Positions 1 through 10,646 of a stretch of DNA of 64,000 nucleotides are shown here, one piece after another (position 1 is the first letter of the stretch; each line of letters begins with the position of its first letter). Made by a program: the position numbers and the translations under genes. The notes beneath the pieces were generated by a model. It had not been told where the DNA came from. It was given only the letters and a program-made list of their open reading frames with translations, and searched no databases. Location of the stretch: contig NC_135715.1 of NCBI RefSeq assembly GCF_964656455.1, positions 148,359,935 through 148,423,934 on the forward strand, given 5' to 3'. Source of the stretch: Halichoerus grypus. Taxonomy: Eukaryota > Chordata > Mammalia > Carnivora > Phocidae.

Positions 1-424
1 ATCAAAATGGAATCAATTTCTTGGCTTTATATCTACTAAATATGTCACATTTGCATTGTTCTCTTCATTCCAAAGTCATTATTAAATTTTTAGACAACTA
101 GTCATATTAATAAAAAGTAAATATACTGTTATGAACAATATTCAAAATCACAAGAAACATAAATATGACTGGAATTACTTAATCTTTCATATTTACTTTA
201 AAACTATAAAAATGTAGTTATATACTGTCAAGTCTGATTCTCTGACATGATCTCTTGTATCTGTAGAGCTCAACATTTTATTGATTTTCATCCAGTGGGT
301 AATGGTACTTCTGATTTTTCTGCCACCAGCCCAGTGTGTGGTCACAGCCAGTAAGGTTTAAGCTTGGTAGTGAACAAGGTGATCCCTCTACTTCGGCAAG
401 TCACCTTTTTTTGGTTCTTTTTAT
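1..424. other. AT-rich DNA, nothing recognised
   Basis: No open frame, splice-flanked block or repeat family that I recognise. It precedes an old L2 fragment. Confidence 0.5.
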
Positions 425-870
425 TTATTCAGTGTACATTTAATGGCATCAATTTGGTGCCATACACAGCGGAAATACCTTATATATCAGAATAGAGATA
501 GAAAATGAACAAGTGAACAACTACATGATATAATTTCACATTGTGGTGACTGCTGTTAGGATAGTTACCTCTGTGTTTGATAAGACCCTGGGGTATTGTG
601 CTACAGATTGAATGGTCTATTGAACTATATTAGATGAGATGGTGGTAAATATATGGTTTAAAACCTGAATATTGGAAAGGGAATGGGTTAAGTGAAGTAT
701 AAGAGAGTAGGAGCATTTCAGGAGAGACAACAGATAAAAAGGCCCCAAAGCAGGAAAGAACTTGGGGGATATAATATTCAAACAGCTTTGAGGCAGGCTG
801 GTCCTCAGGAAAACCTTTAGAGCTGTTTAAATCTTATACTGTAGGGGGAGTGATTTCCTGCTTGAGCATA
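425..870 (-). repeat. Old L2 LINE fragment, 3' part, minus strand
   Basis: Read on the plus strand, the order of landmarks matches the reverse complement of the L2 3' region. A block like 'gaacaagtgaacaa' near 508 is followed by a 'gacctgaatgatgag'-like block near 665, then a purine-rich block containing 'gcatttcaggagagacaaca' near 713, then 'aggccccaaagcaggaaaga' near 740. The copy is strongly diverged and has lost all coding potential, as expected for an element that predates the carnivore radiation. Family assignment is from memory. Confidence 0.65.
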
Positions 871-1015
871 CCATTCCCTGAAATACAGTGAACTTGCTGG
901 GGCAGTGATGGACAAGCAATCATTAAACCGATTATCTATTGGTATCTTTCTGCTCTTCAGTATTTCACTCCCATGTGTGCCTGTTCTCTTTGTTACTATC
1001 CTCTCCCTCTTCCAG

Positions 1016-1120
1016 ATGGAACATTTGAAATGTGCAATAGAACATCAAAGAGACTTGTTGGTCAACCTGCCTGTCATACAGTGTATTCTGTGAGAAACAG
1101 TGAGATACTGAATGGAACAG
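1016..1120 (+). CDS. Candidate internal coding exon, gene not identified
   Basis: A pyrimidine tract (ctatcctctccctcttccag) ends in an acceptor AG at 1014-1015. The block closes at a donor reading acag/gtgagt at 1120/1121. The 105 bases between them are a multiple of three and are open in only one frame, because the other two plus-strand frames hit stops. In the open frame the exon begins two bases into a codon and ends with one base left over, so it is a symmetric phase 1-1 exon of 35 codons. The peptide includes GTFEMCNRTSKRLVGQPACH near its start and ends ...SEILNGT. It has two cysteines and two N-glycosylation sequons (NRT, NGT), which suggests an extracellular or luminal segment. No neighbouring exon was found, so the flanking introns would be large. 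I do not recognise the protein. A chance or dead exon remains possible. Confidence 0.6.
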
Positions 1121-4100
1121 GTGAGTCAAATTATGTCTGTTACAAAATTTACTTGAGAGATGTGCCACTTATTTATATTTTTGCTCATCCCATGAGGGAT
1201 TAGAGGAGATATAAAGGCCATTTTCCTGATCATCTGATTGCCCAAGGTCATATAACTGATTTTAGGCTTCCACCCAAAGGTTGATAGAGGCAGAAAGATG
1301 ACGTGCACTTCAAATTTTTACACGCAAGCAAAGTAAAACTTGTTAGAGTCTCTATTAAAAGGTTAGATTGGGAAAGAGAGTTATTTGCATAATGAAACAT
1401 TAAGAATTTATTTTTAGATTCAAACAGATTATGCTATTTTTGACCCCAATTAACATAATTAAGAGTGGACTGCATTTCTTATACATAACACATTTTACTG
1501 ATAGTGCTTGTAAATGGTCAGTGGACATTGGTTACTGGCAGTAATACTGCCTTTAACAGATCTATGACTATTTTTTTTTCTGTGTGGTGAGTCCTATGAA
1601 TTAGAATGGTGCTATTAAACATGGATAAATCTACTGTTGCAATGGTATTGGTGAGGGGAGGCCAAGAGTGATCAGGTTATTGGCATCTTTGTGAAATCTG
1701 TTTCTTAAATTTTTGGTCAGTTTATTAGGAGATGATTAAAGGCTTCACATAAGTTACATATTAAAGAGATTGGACTTATTAGCTAAAATCCAATGCATTC
1801 AATCATGATGAGAAAATACAATTTGAGGTATGAAAGTATTTTTCTCCTCTATTTAAGACTGTTTTTATGGTGTCAGGTCCCATGTTTGAATAAGGAACAA
1901 GGACTCAGAACCAGAAAGTTTTGAAATTCTTTAATTACTTCATCTGAATGTGACAGGACTCAGAGAAATATTCATTTTCTCTTACAATGTCTATCTTTGT
2001 AGTAACAAGGACACATGTATTAATCAGTTTCCATCATACTTAGGCTATCCTGGACTAAACCTAAAAAAAGTATAAACAGATGTGCAAAAAGAGTCGAATT
2101 ACATCTTCTATCATCTACAGTTCTTTTCCTTAATCCAATTAAATTGTATATTTAATGTATGGCAGGTCACTGTGTAATTTTATCTTTACTCATTACTACA
2201 TAGTAAAAATATTAAATATCTGTTATCAAGGATTAAATTATACAAACTACTTAATTCTTTATAATTTTATCATGCAATTAAACATATACATATATTACTA
2301 GTAATAAATCTTATATGTTGAAAATATAAATATATTTATAATATCAGCCCCTAATGATAGAATAATTAATGGAGAAATATCAGAGAATATCAATGTCATA
2401 ATTTAAAAGCTTCTGTAATGTATTTATGAGGGTATATTTATACACAAATACATGTGTAACATATGGAATTATGAATTCAGGGAACAGAATATATAATGTA
2501 CGTATTATTTTCAAGTATATTTGAAATATTTATAGTATTTAACATATAGAAGTCAGCAAAAATGAATCTTAATACATTAAAAATATGTTATATTTTCTGG
2601 AAAAAGGCAATAAAAAGAGATGAACTAGATACACATAGTTTATTTTCCATTACAAGTAAAAAAATGTATTCTACATATATTTTCAGTTAAAGAGGAAATA
2701 ATAGAAATAATAAGCTATTTAAATTGAATTGTAGTAAATAACAAAATGTATATAAGGGGCCAATACAGTTCTCAGAGAATAATGTATATTCTTAAATTTA
2801 AGAAGCTCAAAAATAATAACCATAATTAAAAAACAAACTCAAAAGACTAGAAGAAAGCAAATAAAAAACATAAAGGTAACTGATAAAAATTAGGAAGCTT
2901 TGGTTCATAAAACCAAATGATTGGCAACATTGTATAAACTGTCATAGACCTTTACAAAATTTTGTATGACACATTAACCTTTTAGAAGGTTAGTATTCCC
3001 TGATATCAAAAATAGACAAGCACGCAGGAGAAATGTAGACTGATTTTATTTTTGAAAATAGAAACAAAAATCATATGTGATTTAATAACACTTCCTGTAT
3101 TTCCCATCCTCATTCTCCTTGGGCTGTCAGCTTAGGGAGGGCATGTTCCTCTCATAGCAGAAGCAGAGCACATGAGGGCAAGTGAAAACAATAAATCTTA
3201 TGGTTTAGGGTCCAAAAGGGTACAGACTAATTTCCACCTATTGGCTATTGGTTAAAACTGTCAAAACAAAAACAGGCACAAGCAAACAAACAAAAACAAA
3301 CAAAACCCTAGTGGCATGCCTAGCCCAGAGTCAGGGGGTAGGGAATAAATTTCTCTATAATGAGGCCATGGAAAGAGTGTGGATGTATGGCGAATTGAAA
3401 GATCAGGCCAATTAATGCCTTTAGCTACAAAGCCTCATCATTAGAAAATAACCTACATTAATAGATAAGAACAGAAAAGCATATAGCCAACTAAATAAAT
3501 GTTCAAAAAGCATTTGCTAACATTTAACATACATTTATAACAAATTACTAACGTATTAGGACTGTGTTAATTTCAAAATGGTGCCTACCAGAAATCTACC
3601 ACGGATAGACGACTTAATGTTGACACATTAGAAGCATTCCTATTAAAATTAAGAGAAAAGGCAAGGATATTGGCTCTCACAGCTTTAACATTTTACCAGA
3701 GTTCAGCCAATACCATAAAAATAGAAAAAAAAAACAAGAGTTTGAGGACAATGTAATAATGGTGTAGAGCAGTGCCTTATCCCAGGTCAGCTCCTTCCTG
3801 GGCTGGCAGTGATCCAGTGGTTGATGCTGACACCAACTTTGACAGGCCATTTTAGCATCAGATCTCCCCGGTGGGTTAGAGGAGACTTGTGGACCTGATT
3901 GCAACTCTGCTTCCTTCTCTGAACACTGTGCTTCCTTCCTTTACACTACATGTGTTAGTTCCTGATAAACAGTCTGTACACAAACCTTTGCCTCAGAGTA
4001 TGTTTTCCAGAAAACACGACCTGCCACATACCATAAAACTTTAAGTATGGAATAGCTATACTTGAGATACTATTTTTGTTTCCTTTTTAGGGAGAAAGGG

Positions 4101-4544
4101 CTCCAACTTTTTGGTCTGGTCTAGAATTAAAATATGCTTCCAATGATCTGATTTATAATTTTCTTCTATACATTCCTCCTCCATTTTAATAATAATGGAT
4201 AAAAATAAAAATCATTCAATAGAATGCTTTTTCATTAGCCTGAAGAATGTGTGACTGGGTGTACTAATTACTCTAGGTTCAGAGCTTTTAACAGGCTTCT
4301 TCCAAGTCTCATTAATCTGAGAAGTAGAACATCAGTATAACCTACCGTCTCCTAGAGTAGTTTTCAACAGTCACTAAACTATTTAATAATCTAGTACACA
4401 TTCCTTTTATCAGTAATATGTCCAGAATGACAGCCCAGCACTAAGCTAATTCAATCTTAAAGAATTTTATTACTGTTAATTTCAAGACACTACTGCTTTA
4501 TATCAAGCTTTTCCATGAAATAGGTCTGGATTTGGGATTAGGCC

Positions 4545-4920
4545 ACCTGAGTCTACGACCCGGTTCTTTCCTTTACTAGACAATGTGATCTTTGATAACT
4601 CATGGAATCTATGCTTTACTTATTTAAATCTGCTTGGTTATAAAGAGTATTTTCTCATGAAATATAAAATGTATATAATATAGTATAAAGTATATAAATA
4701 TAGTTATTATTAAAAACATATAAGATAACAAGCTAAACAATAGATTTTTAATGGTTATGATAATTATGTGAATTACCTTGGAAAAATTACCAAATCTATA
4801 AAATGTTAATTATATCAGTACTTATATCATTGAGCTGTGGCAGGGATTAAATGGAAAACACAAATAACATTACATTACATTACATCAGTGCTCAGTAAAA
4901 GTTACCTGTCATTAGTATAA
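4545..4920 (+). repeat. Possible MIR fragments
   Basis: The block near 4550-4625 resembles the MIR core ('...ctgggttc... gtgatcttg... '), and 4845-4905 resembles the MIR 3' half ('gggattaaatg... gtgctcagtaaa'). The segment between them does not align by eye. Highly diverged, so weak support. Confidence 0.35.
4866..4885. repeat. Short (ACATT)n pentanucleotide run
   Basis: About four copies of a five-base unit in tandem (aacattacattacattacat). A simple microsatellite-like tract. Confidence 0.85.
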
Positions 4921-5150
4921 AGTTGTAAGGGGTAGGGGAGTGTCTATCTTAAAGAATGAGTAAATGACTCCATTTCAGTTGTCAATAACCATCAGCTTCC
5001 ACCCACCCCCCACCAAAATAAGGTGAAGACAAAATAAATGTAGAAGAATAAATGAGATGAAAGGAAATTTAATACACAAGATGTAATTTTATTCAGTACT
5101 ATTTTGTAAATGAATATGTACAGTTTTGTCATTTAATCTTTCTGTGACTT

Positions 5151-5711
5151 TGTCTTAGTTCATTCAGGCAACTCTAACAAAATACCACAGGCTGGGTGGC
5201 TTATAAGCAGAAATTCATTGGGCGCCTGGGTGACTCAGTCGGTTAAGAGGCTGCCTTCAGCTCAGGTCATGATCCTGGGGTCTTGGGATCGAGCCCCACA
5301 TCCGGCTCCCTGCTCAGCAGAAAGCCTGCTTCTTCCTCTCCCTATGCCTGCCGCTCTGTCTACTTGTGCTCTCTCTCTATCTCTCTGTCAAATAAATAAA
5401 TAAAAAATCTTAAAAAAAAAAAAATTCATTGCTCACAGTTCTGGAGGCTGACAGTCCAAAATCAGAGTGCCAGTATGGTTGCGTGAGGGCCAGCTTCCAG
5501 GTCACAGACTTACTGTTGTATCCTCATGTGGTGGAATGGATTGGGGAGCTCTGTGGGATCTCTTTTAAAAGAGCACTAATCATATTCATGAGAATTCTAC
5601 TCTTAAGAACTAATCACCTCCCAAAGGCCCCACCTACTAGTACCATTACCTTTGAGAGTTAGGATTTCAGCATATGAATTTTGGGGGGACACAAAAATTC
5701 AGGCCATGGCA
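5151..5711 (-). mobile_element. MLT1-type solo LTR (MaLR), minus, split by a SINE
   Basis: The sequence reads as the reverse complement of an MLT1 LTR. It begins 'tgtcttagttcattcaggca' and later contains 'ctcacagttctggaggctga', 'cacctcccaaaggccccacc' and 'atatgaattttggggggaca'. It ends '...catggca'. The ends are TG...CA, and the flanks gactt (5146-5150) and gacta (5712-5716) form an imperfect 5-bp target-site duplication as expected for an LTR. No internal retroviral region is present. A Can-SINE (5221-5421) later landed inside it. The 77-codon frame at 5429-5662 is LTR read-through, not a gene. Confidence 0.85.
5221..5421 (+). mobile_element. Can-SINE (arctoid type), plus
   Basis: It has a tRNA-derived head starting at ggcgcctgggtgactcag, an internal A/B-box-like region, a CT-rich region, AATAAA repeats and a poly(A) tail. 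It is flanked by the target duplication aaattcattg (5211-5220 and 5422-5431). It sits inside the MLT1 LTR and is therefore younger than it. Confidence 0.95.
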
Positions 5712-5943
5712 GACTACTTCTGTAAATTCAGAACACTGGAAAGGATGATTTCTATGATTTCTTCTAACATTCCTTGATATGTACACACACACGCTCTTGT
5801 TTTCTCTAGGAGGATACGAAAGAAAGTGTTAGATAAAGAAACTGATGCATGATTCTTAAAATTAAATATAAAGAAGCCAGAACAGGGAAGTTACTGATTT
5901 ATTTCACCAAAATAGATACATTTTTTACTTGTATTATATTTTC

Positions 5944-6167
5944 TTTTTTTTAAAGATTTATTTATTTATTTATTAGAGAGAGTGTGTGTGTGTGCACACG
6001 TGTGCACAAGCAGGTGGAGGGGCAGAGGGAGAGAGAGAGGGGATCTCCAACAGACTCCATGCTGGCTGCAGAGCCCGACACAGGGACTTGATACCACGAC
6101 CCTGAGATCATGACCGGATTGGAAATCAAGAGTCAGATCCCTAACTGACTGAGCCACCCAGGCGCCC
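5944..6167 (-). mobile_element. Can-SINE, minus
   Basis: The poly(T) and AATAAA-complement start the element on the plus strand, then a GA-rich block with a (GT)n interruption. It ends at the inverted head 'actgagccacccaggcgccc'. The target duplication is unclear because both flanks are TATTTT-rich. The head contains a diverged middle ('gaccggattggaaatcaaga'), so it is older than the sharpest copies. Confidence 0.9.
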
Positions 6168-6756
6168 ATATTTATATATTTTCAGTAATAATAAATAAGC
6201 TATTGGAATAAAAGTAAATGATGCTTTTTGTTTGCATCCTAGAAAAAACTGAGCTCTCTTTAGCTTAATAAAAGTGAACTATATTACCCTCTTAACTAGG
6301 AAAGTCATAAATGACAGTAGAAATTTAGATAGGCTTTTATTCACTATTAAGACTTACCTGGTCTCTCATCTTTGCTCTCCTGTACCTGTGGGCTTCTTCA
6401 TTGGAGATGTGGCCACAGATAACTTTAAATTGACATCCTGAATCCCTTGTCAGAGAAGAAAGGGACTTTTATCATCAGCTCTAATATTAAAAAATTTGTG
6501 AGTTGGAGTCTAATGTTTCAGCAAGGGTCTGTGTGACCAAGGATCTTTTACCAGAGAATGGAAGTAATGGCAGTAATGGCTATTTAGGGAGTTATTGAAC
6601 AATCTCTTCTGTTATAGGTTTACTATGGTAGCTGAATAGAATATTTTTAGGTACCAGGAGGGTAAATGAGTAACATGTCCATGCACATTTTGTTAAACTG
6701 GGACACTACTAAGAATGAAAATATTGATATTGAGAATGAAATGTGACAAGAAGTTT
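6168..6756. other. Non-repeat DNA, nothing recognised
   Basis: No gene or clear repeat seen. It ends at the L1 target site TT/AAAA at 6755-6760. Confidence 0.5.
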
Positions 6757-6773
6757 AAAAGGACTATACTAGG

Positions 6774-8290
6774 AAAAAAAGTTGATGGTATTTTGATGGG
6801 GATTGCATTGAATGTGTAGATTGCTCTAGGTAGCATTGACATCTTCACAATATTTGTTCTTCCAATCCATGAGCATGGAACGTTTTTCCATTTTTTTGTG
6901 TCTTCCTCAATTTCTTTCATGAGCATTTTATAGTTTTCTGAGTACAGATCATTTGCCTCTTTGGTTAGATTTATTCCTAGGTATCTTATGGTTTTGGGTG
7001 CAATTGTAAATGGGATCGACTCCTTAATTTCTCTTTCTTCTGTCTTGTTGGTGTATAGGAATGCCACTGACTTCTGTGCATTGATTTTCTATCCTGCCAC
7101 TTTACTGAATTCCTGTATGAGTTCTAGCAGTTTTGGGGTGGAGTCTTTTGGGTTTTCCACGTAAAGTATCATATCATCTGCAAAGAGTGAGAGTTTGACT
7201 TCTTCTTTGCCGATTCGGATGTCTTTTACTTCTTTTTGTTGTCTGATTGCTGTGGCTAGGACTTCTAATACTATGTTGAATAGCAGTGGTGATAGTGGAC
7301 ATCCCTGCCGTGTTCCTGACCTTAGGGGGAAAGCTCTCAGTTTTTCCCCATTGAGAATGATATTCGCTGTGGGTTTTTCATAGATGGCTTTTATGATCTT
7401 GAGGTATGTACCCTCTATCCCTATACTCTGAAGAGCTTTGATCAAGAAAGGATGCTGTACTTTGTCAAATGCTTTTTCTGCATCTATTGAGAGGATCATA
7501 TGATTCCTGTTCTTTCTTTTGTTAATGTATTGTATCACGTTGATTGATTTGCGGATGTTGAACCAACCTTGCAGCCCAGGGATAAATCCCACTTGGTCAT
7601 GGTGAGTAATCCTTTTAATATACTGTTGGATCCTATTGGCTAGTAGTTTGGCGAGAATTTTTGCATCCATGTTCATCAAGGATATTGCTCTGTACTTCTC
7701 CTTTTTGATGGGGTCTTTGTCTGGTTTTGGGATCAAAGTAATGGTGGCCTCATAAAACGAGTTTTGAAGTTTTCCTTCCATTTCTATTTTTTGGAACAGT
7801 TTCAGAAGAATAGGTATTAATTCTTCCTTAAATGTTCGGTAGAATTCCCCTGGGAAGCCATCTGACCCTGGGCTCTTGTTTGTTGGGAGATTTTTGATGA
7901 CTGCTTCAGTTTCCTTAGTGGGTATAGGTCTGTTCAGGTTTTCTATTTCTTCCTGGTTCAGTTTTGGTAGTTGATACATCTCTAGGAATGTATCCATTTC
8001 TTCCAGGTTATCTAATTTGCTGGCATAGAGTTGCTCATAATATGTTCTTATAATTGTATTTCTTTGGTGTTGGTTGTGATCTCTCCTCTTTCATTCATGA
8101 TTTTGTTGATTTGGATCATTTCTCTTTTCTTTTTGATAAGTCTGGCCAGGGGTTTATCAATCTTATTAATTCTTTCAAAGAACCAGCTCCTAGTTTCGTT
8201 GATCTGTTCTACTGTTCTTTTGGTTTCTATTTCGTTGATTTCTGCTCTAATCTTTATGATTTCTCTTCTCCTGCTGGGTTTAGCCTTTAT
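6774..8290 (-). pseudogene. L1 ORF2 reverse-transcriptase segment (block A)
   Basis: Reading leftward, the 302-codon open stretch 7997-7089 encodes the L1 reverse transcriptase. Visible are [14 protein letters not shown] near its start, the [17 protein letters not shown] region, and the catalytic FADDMILY motif at residues 272-279, with both aspartates intact. A TAT-to-TAG nonsense change just after EFSKVAG stops it. The same frame then continues ([17 protein letters not shown]...) to the left edge at 6774, where ORF2 breaks off at ...[11 protein letters not shown]. It is shifted relative to the endonuclease part by an indel near 8290-8380. The protein cannot be made from this copy. Confidence 0.9.
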
Positions 8291-8904
8291 TTGCTGTTTT
8301 TTTCTCTAGCTCCTTTAGGTGTAGGGTTAGGTTGTATATTTGAGACCTTTCTTGTTTCTTGAGAAAGGCTTGTATTGCCTCTTAGGACTGCCTTTGCTGC
8401 ATCCCAAAGATTTTGAACAGTTGTGTTTTCATTTTCATTGATTTCCGTGAATTTTTTAAATTCTTCTTTAATTTCCTGGTTGACCCATTCATTCTTTAGT
8501 AGGATGCTCTTTAGCCTCCATGTATTTGAGTTCTTTCCAACTTTCCTCTTGTGATTGAGTTCTAGTTTCAAAGCATTGTGGTCTGAAAATATGCAGGGAA
8601 TAATCCCAATCTTTTGGTACCGGTGGAGACCTGGTTTGTGACCTAGGATGTGATCTATTCTGGAGAATGTTCCAAGGGCACTAGAGAAGAATGTGTATTC
8701 TGTTGCTTTGGGATGGAATGTTCTGAATATGTCTCTGAAGTCCATTTGGTCCAGTGTGTCATTTAAAGTCTTTATTTCCTTGTTGATCTTTTGCTTAGAT
8801 GATCTGTCCATTTCAGTGAGGGGGGGTGTTAAAGTCCCCCACTATTATTGTATTGTTGTCAATGTGTTTCTTTGCTTTTGTTATTAATTGCCTTATATAA
8901 TTTG
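8290..8904 (-). pseudogene. L1 ORF2 endonuclease C-terminal half (block A)
   Basis: Minus-strand frame 8811-8287 encodes the late part of the APE-type endonuclease, including SRIDHILGHK and IFSDHNALKLELNHK. The SDH catalytic motif is preserved. Upstream, the DFNTP motif lies at about 8835-8822 in another frame. A seven-base G run (8820-8826 plus strand) marks the likely frame-shifting indel. The endonuclease start is missing, and the block begins about QLITKAKKHIDNN. Confidence 0.85.
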
Positions 8905-10153
8905 AGGTCATATGATACATGTCTTTCTCTGATTGACTTATTTTGCTCAGCATAACACCCTCCAGTTCTATCCACGTTGTTGCAAATGGAAAGATCTCAT
9001 TCCTTTTGATGGCTGCATAATATTCCATTGTATATATATACCACATCTTCTTTATCCATTCATCTGTCGATGGACATCTTGGCTCTTTCCACAGTTTGGC
9101 TATTGTGGACATTGCTGCTATAAACATCGGGGTGCACATACCCCTTCGCATCCCTACATTTGTATCTTTGGGGTAAATACCCAGTAGTGCAATTGCTGGG
9201 TCGTAGGGTAGCTCTATTTTCAACTTTTTGAGGAACCTCCATACTATTTTCCAGAGTGGCTGCACCAGTTTGCATTCCCAACAACAGTGTAGGAGGGTTC
9301 CCTTGTCTCCGCATCCCTGCCAACATCTGTCATTTCCTGACTTGTTAATTTTAGCCATTCTGACTGGTGTGAGGTTCTATCTCATTGAGGTTTTGATTTG
9401 GATTTCCCTGATGCCGAGTGATGTTGAGCACTTTTTCATGTGTCTGTTGGCCATTTGGATGTCTTCTTTGGAAAAATGTCTGTTCATGTCTTCTGCCCAT
9501 TTCTTGATTGGATCATTTGTTCTTTGGGTGTTGAGTTTGATAAGTTCTTTATAGATTTTGGATACTAGCCCTTTATCTGATATGTCATTTGCAAATATCT
9601 TCTCCCTTTCTGTCGGTTGTCTTTTGGTTTTGTTGACTGTTTCTTTTGCTGTGCAAAAGCTTTTTATCTTGATGAAGTCCCAATAGTTCATTTTTGCCCT
9701 TGCTTCCCTTGCCTTTGCCGCTATTTCTAGGAAGAAGTTGCTGCGGCTGTGTTCTCCTTTAGGATTTTGATGGACTCTTGTCTCACATTGAGGTCTTTCA
9801 ACCATTTTGAGTCTATTTTTGTGTGTGGTGTAAGGAAATGGTCCAGTTTCATTCTTCTGTATGTGGCTGTCCAATATTCCCAACACCATTTGTTGAAGAG
9901 ACTGTCTTTTTTCCATTGGACATTCTTTCCTGCTTTGTCAAAGATTAGTTGACCTTAGAGTTGAGGGTCCATTTCTGGGCTCTCTATTCTGTTCCATTGA
10001 TCTATGTGTCTGTTTTTGTGCCAGTACCATGCTGTCTTGATGATGACAGCTTTGTAATAGAGCTTGAAGTCCGGAATTGCGATGCCGCCAGCTTTGCTTT
10101 TCTTTTTCAACATTCCTCTGACTATTTGGGGTCTTTTCTGGTTCCATACAAAT
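8905..10153 (-). pseudogene. L1 ORF2 C-terminal half (block B)
   Basis: From right to left on the minus strand it starts at the '...MEPEKTPNS' region (10147) and continues through [19 protein letters not shown] and [20 protein letters not shown]. It then reaches the C-terminal cysteine-rich region [18 protein letters not shown] and ends at SQSEKDMYHMTSNYIRQ, the ORF2 terminus. At least two frame changes are present, because the open stretches 10147-9938, 9916-9377 and 9358-8813 lie in different frames. The last stretch runs across the rearrangement junction into block A. Confidence 0.9.
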
Positions 10154-10629
10154 GATATGAGGAATTCTTAATCTCAGGAAACAAACTGAGGGTTGCTAGA
10201 GTGGGGGGGTGGGAGGGATGGGTGGCTGGGTGATACACATTGGGCAGGGTATGTGCTATGGTGAGTGCTGTGAATTGTGTAAGATTGTTGAATCACACAT
10301 CTGTACCTCTGAATCAAATAATGCAATATATGTTAAGAAAAAAAAAAGAAGAAGATAGTAGGAGGGGAAGATTGAAGGGGGGTAAATTGGAGGGAGAGAC
10401 GAACCATGAGAGACTATGGACTCTGAAAAACAAACTGAGGGTTCTAGAGGGGAGGGGGGGTGGGAGGATGGGTTAGCCTGGTGATGGGTATTAAAGAGGG
10501 CACGGTATGCATGGAGCACTGGGAGTTATGCACAAACAATGAATCATGGAACACTACATCAAAAACTAATGATATAATGTATGGTGATTAACATAACAAG
10601 AAAAAATTAAAAAAATATTAAAAAAAAAT
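10154..10629 (+). mobile_element. L1 3' UTR and tail, plus strand (block C)
   Basis: This is the carnivore L1 3' UTR with both of its sub-blocks. The first starts gatatgaggaattcttaatc and ends in an A-rich tract near 10336-10350. The second starts gaagatagtaggaggggaag and ends in aacaagaaaaaattaaaaaa. It joins directly to the inverted mid-ORF2 end of block B, and the right target duplication follows at 10630. Confidence 0.95.
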
Positions 10630-10646
10630 AAAAGGACTATACTAGG

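Larger units (their letters stand above)
1121..5150. other. AT-rich non-coding stretch
   Basis: About 4 kb of AT-rich DNA with no long frame. Short runs of TA-rich sequence occur around 2270-2530 and 4660-4720. The 75-codon minus-strand frame at 3677-3904 has no family resemblance and no splice context. If the exon at 1016-1120 is real, this is its downstream intron. Confidence 0.5.
6774..10629 (+). mobile_element. Carnivore L1 insertion with two separately inverted blocks
   Basis: One insertion event is bracketed by the direct repeat aaaaggactatactagg at 6757-6773 and 10630-10646. The left copy follows TT, giving the L1 endonuclease site TT/AAAA. The 3' UTR and A-rich tail (10154-10629) lie in plus orientation and define the element as plus. 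Upstream of it the body is on the minus strand in two blocks. Block A (6774-about 8904) runs endonuclease to mid-ORF2. Block B (about 8905-10153) runs mid-ORF2 to the ORF2 C-terminus. In RNA order A, B and C are contiguous, so the genome holds A-inverted, B-inverted, C-direct. Simple twin priming would give B-inverted then A-inverted. About 30 bases are missing between the A and B ends. Confidence 0.9.

Noticed and set aside
5218..5403. Several 60-80 codon frames with a 'G-WVTQSVKRLPSAQVM' type start (also 17696, 22748, 31480, 36537, 47559, 51657)
   Set aside because: All are read-through of the Can-SINE tRNA-like head and CT-rich body, which happens to be open in one frame.
9060..9326. 88-codon minus frame overlapping the L1 C-terminal region
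   Set aside because: It is an alternative frame of L1 ORF2, not a separate gene.
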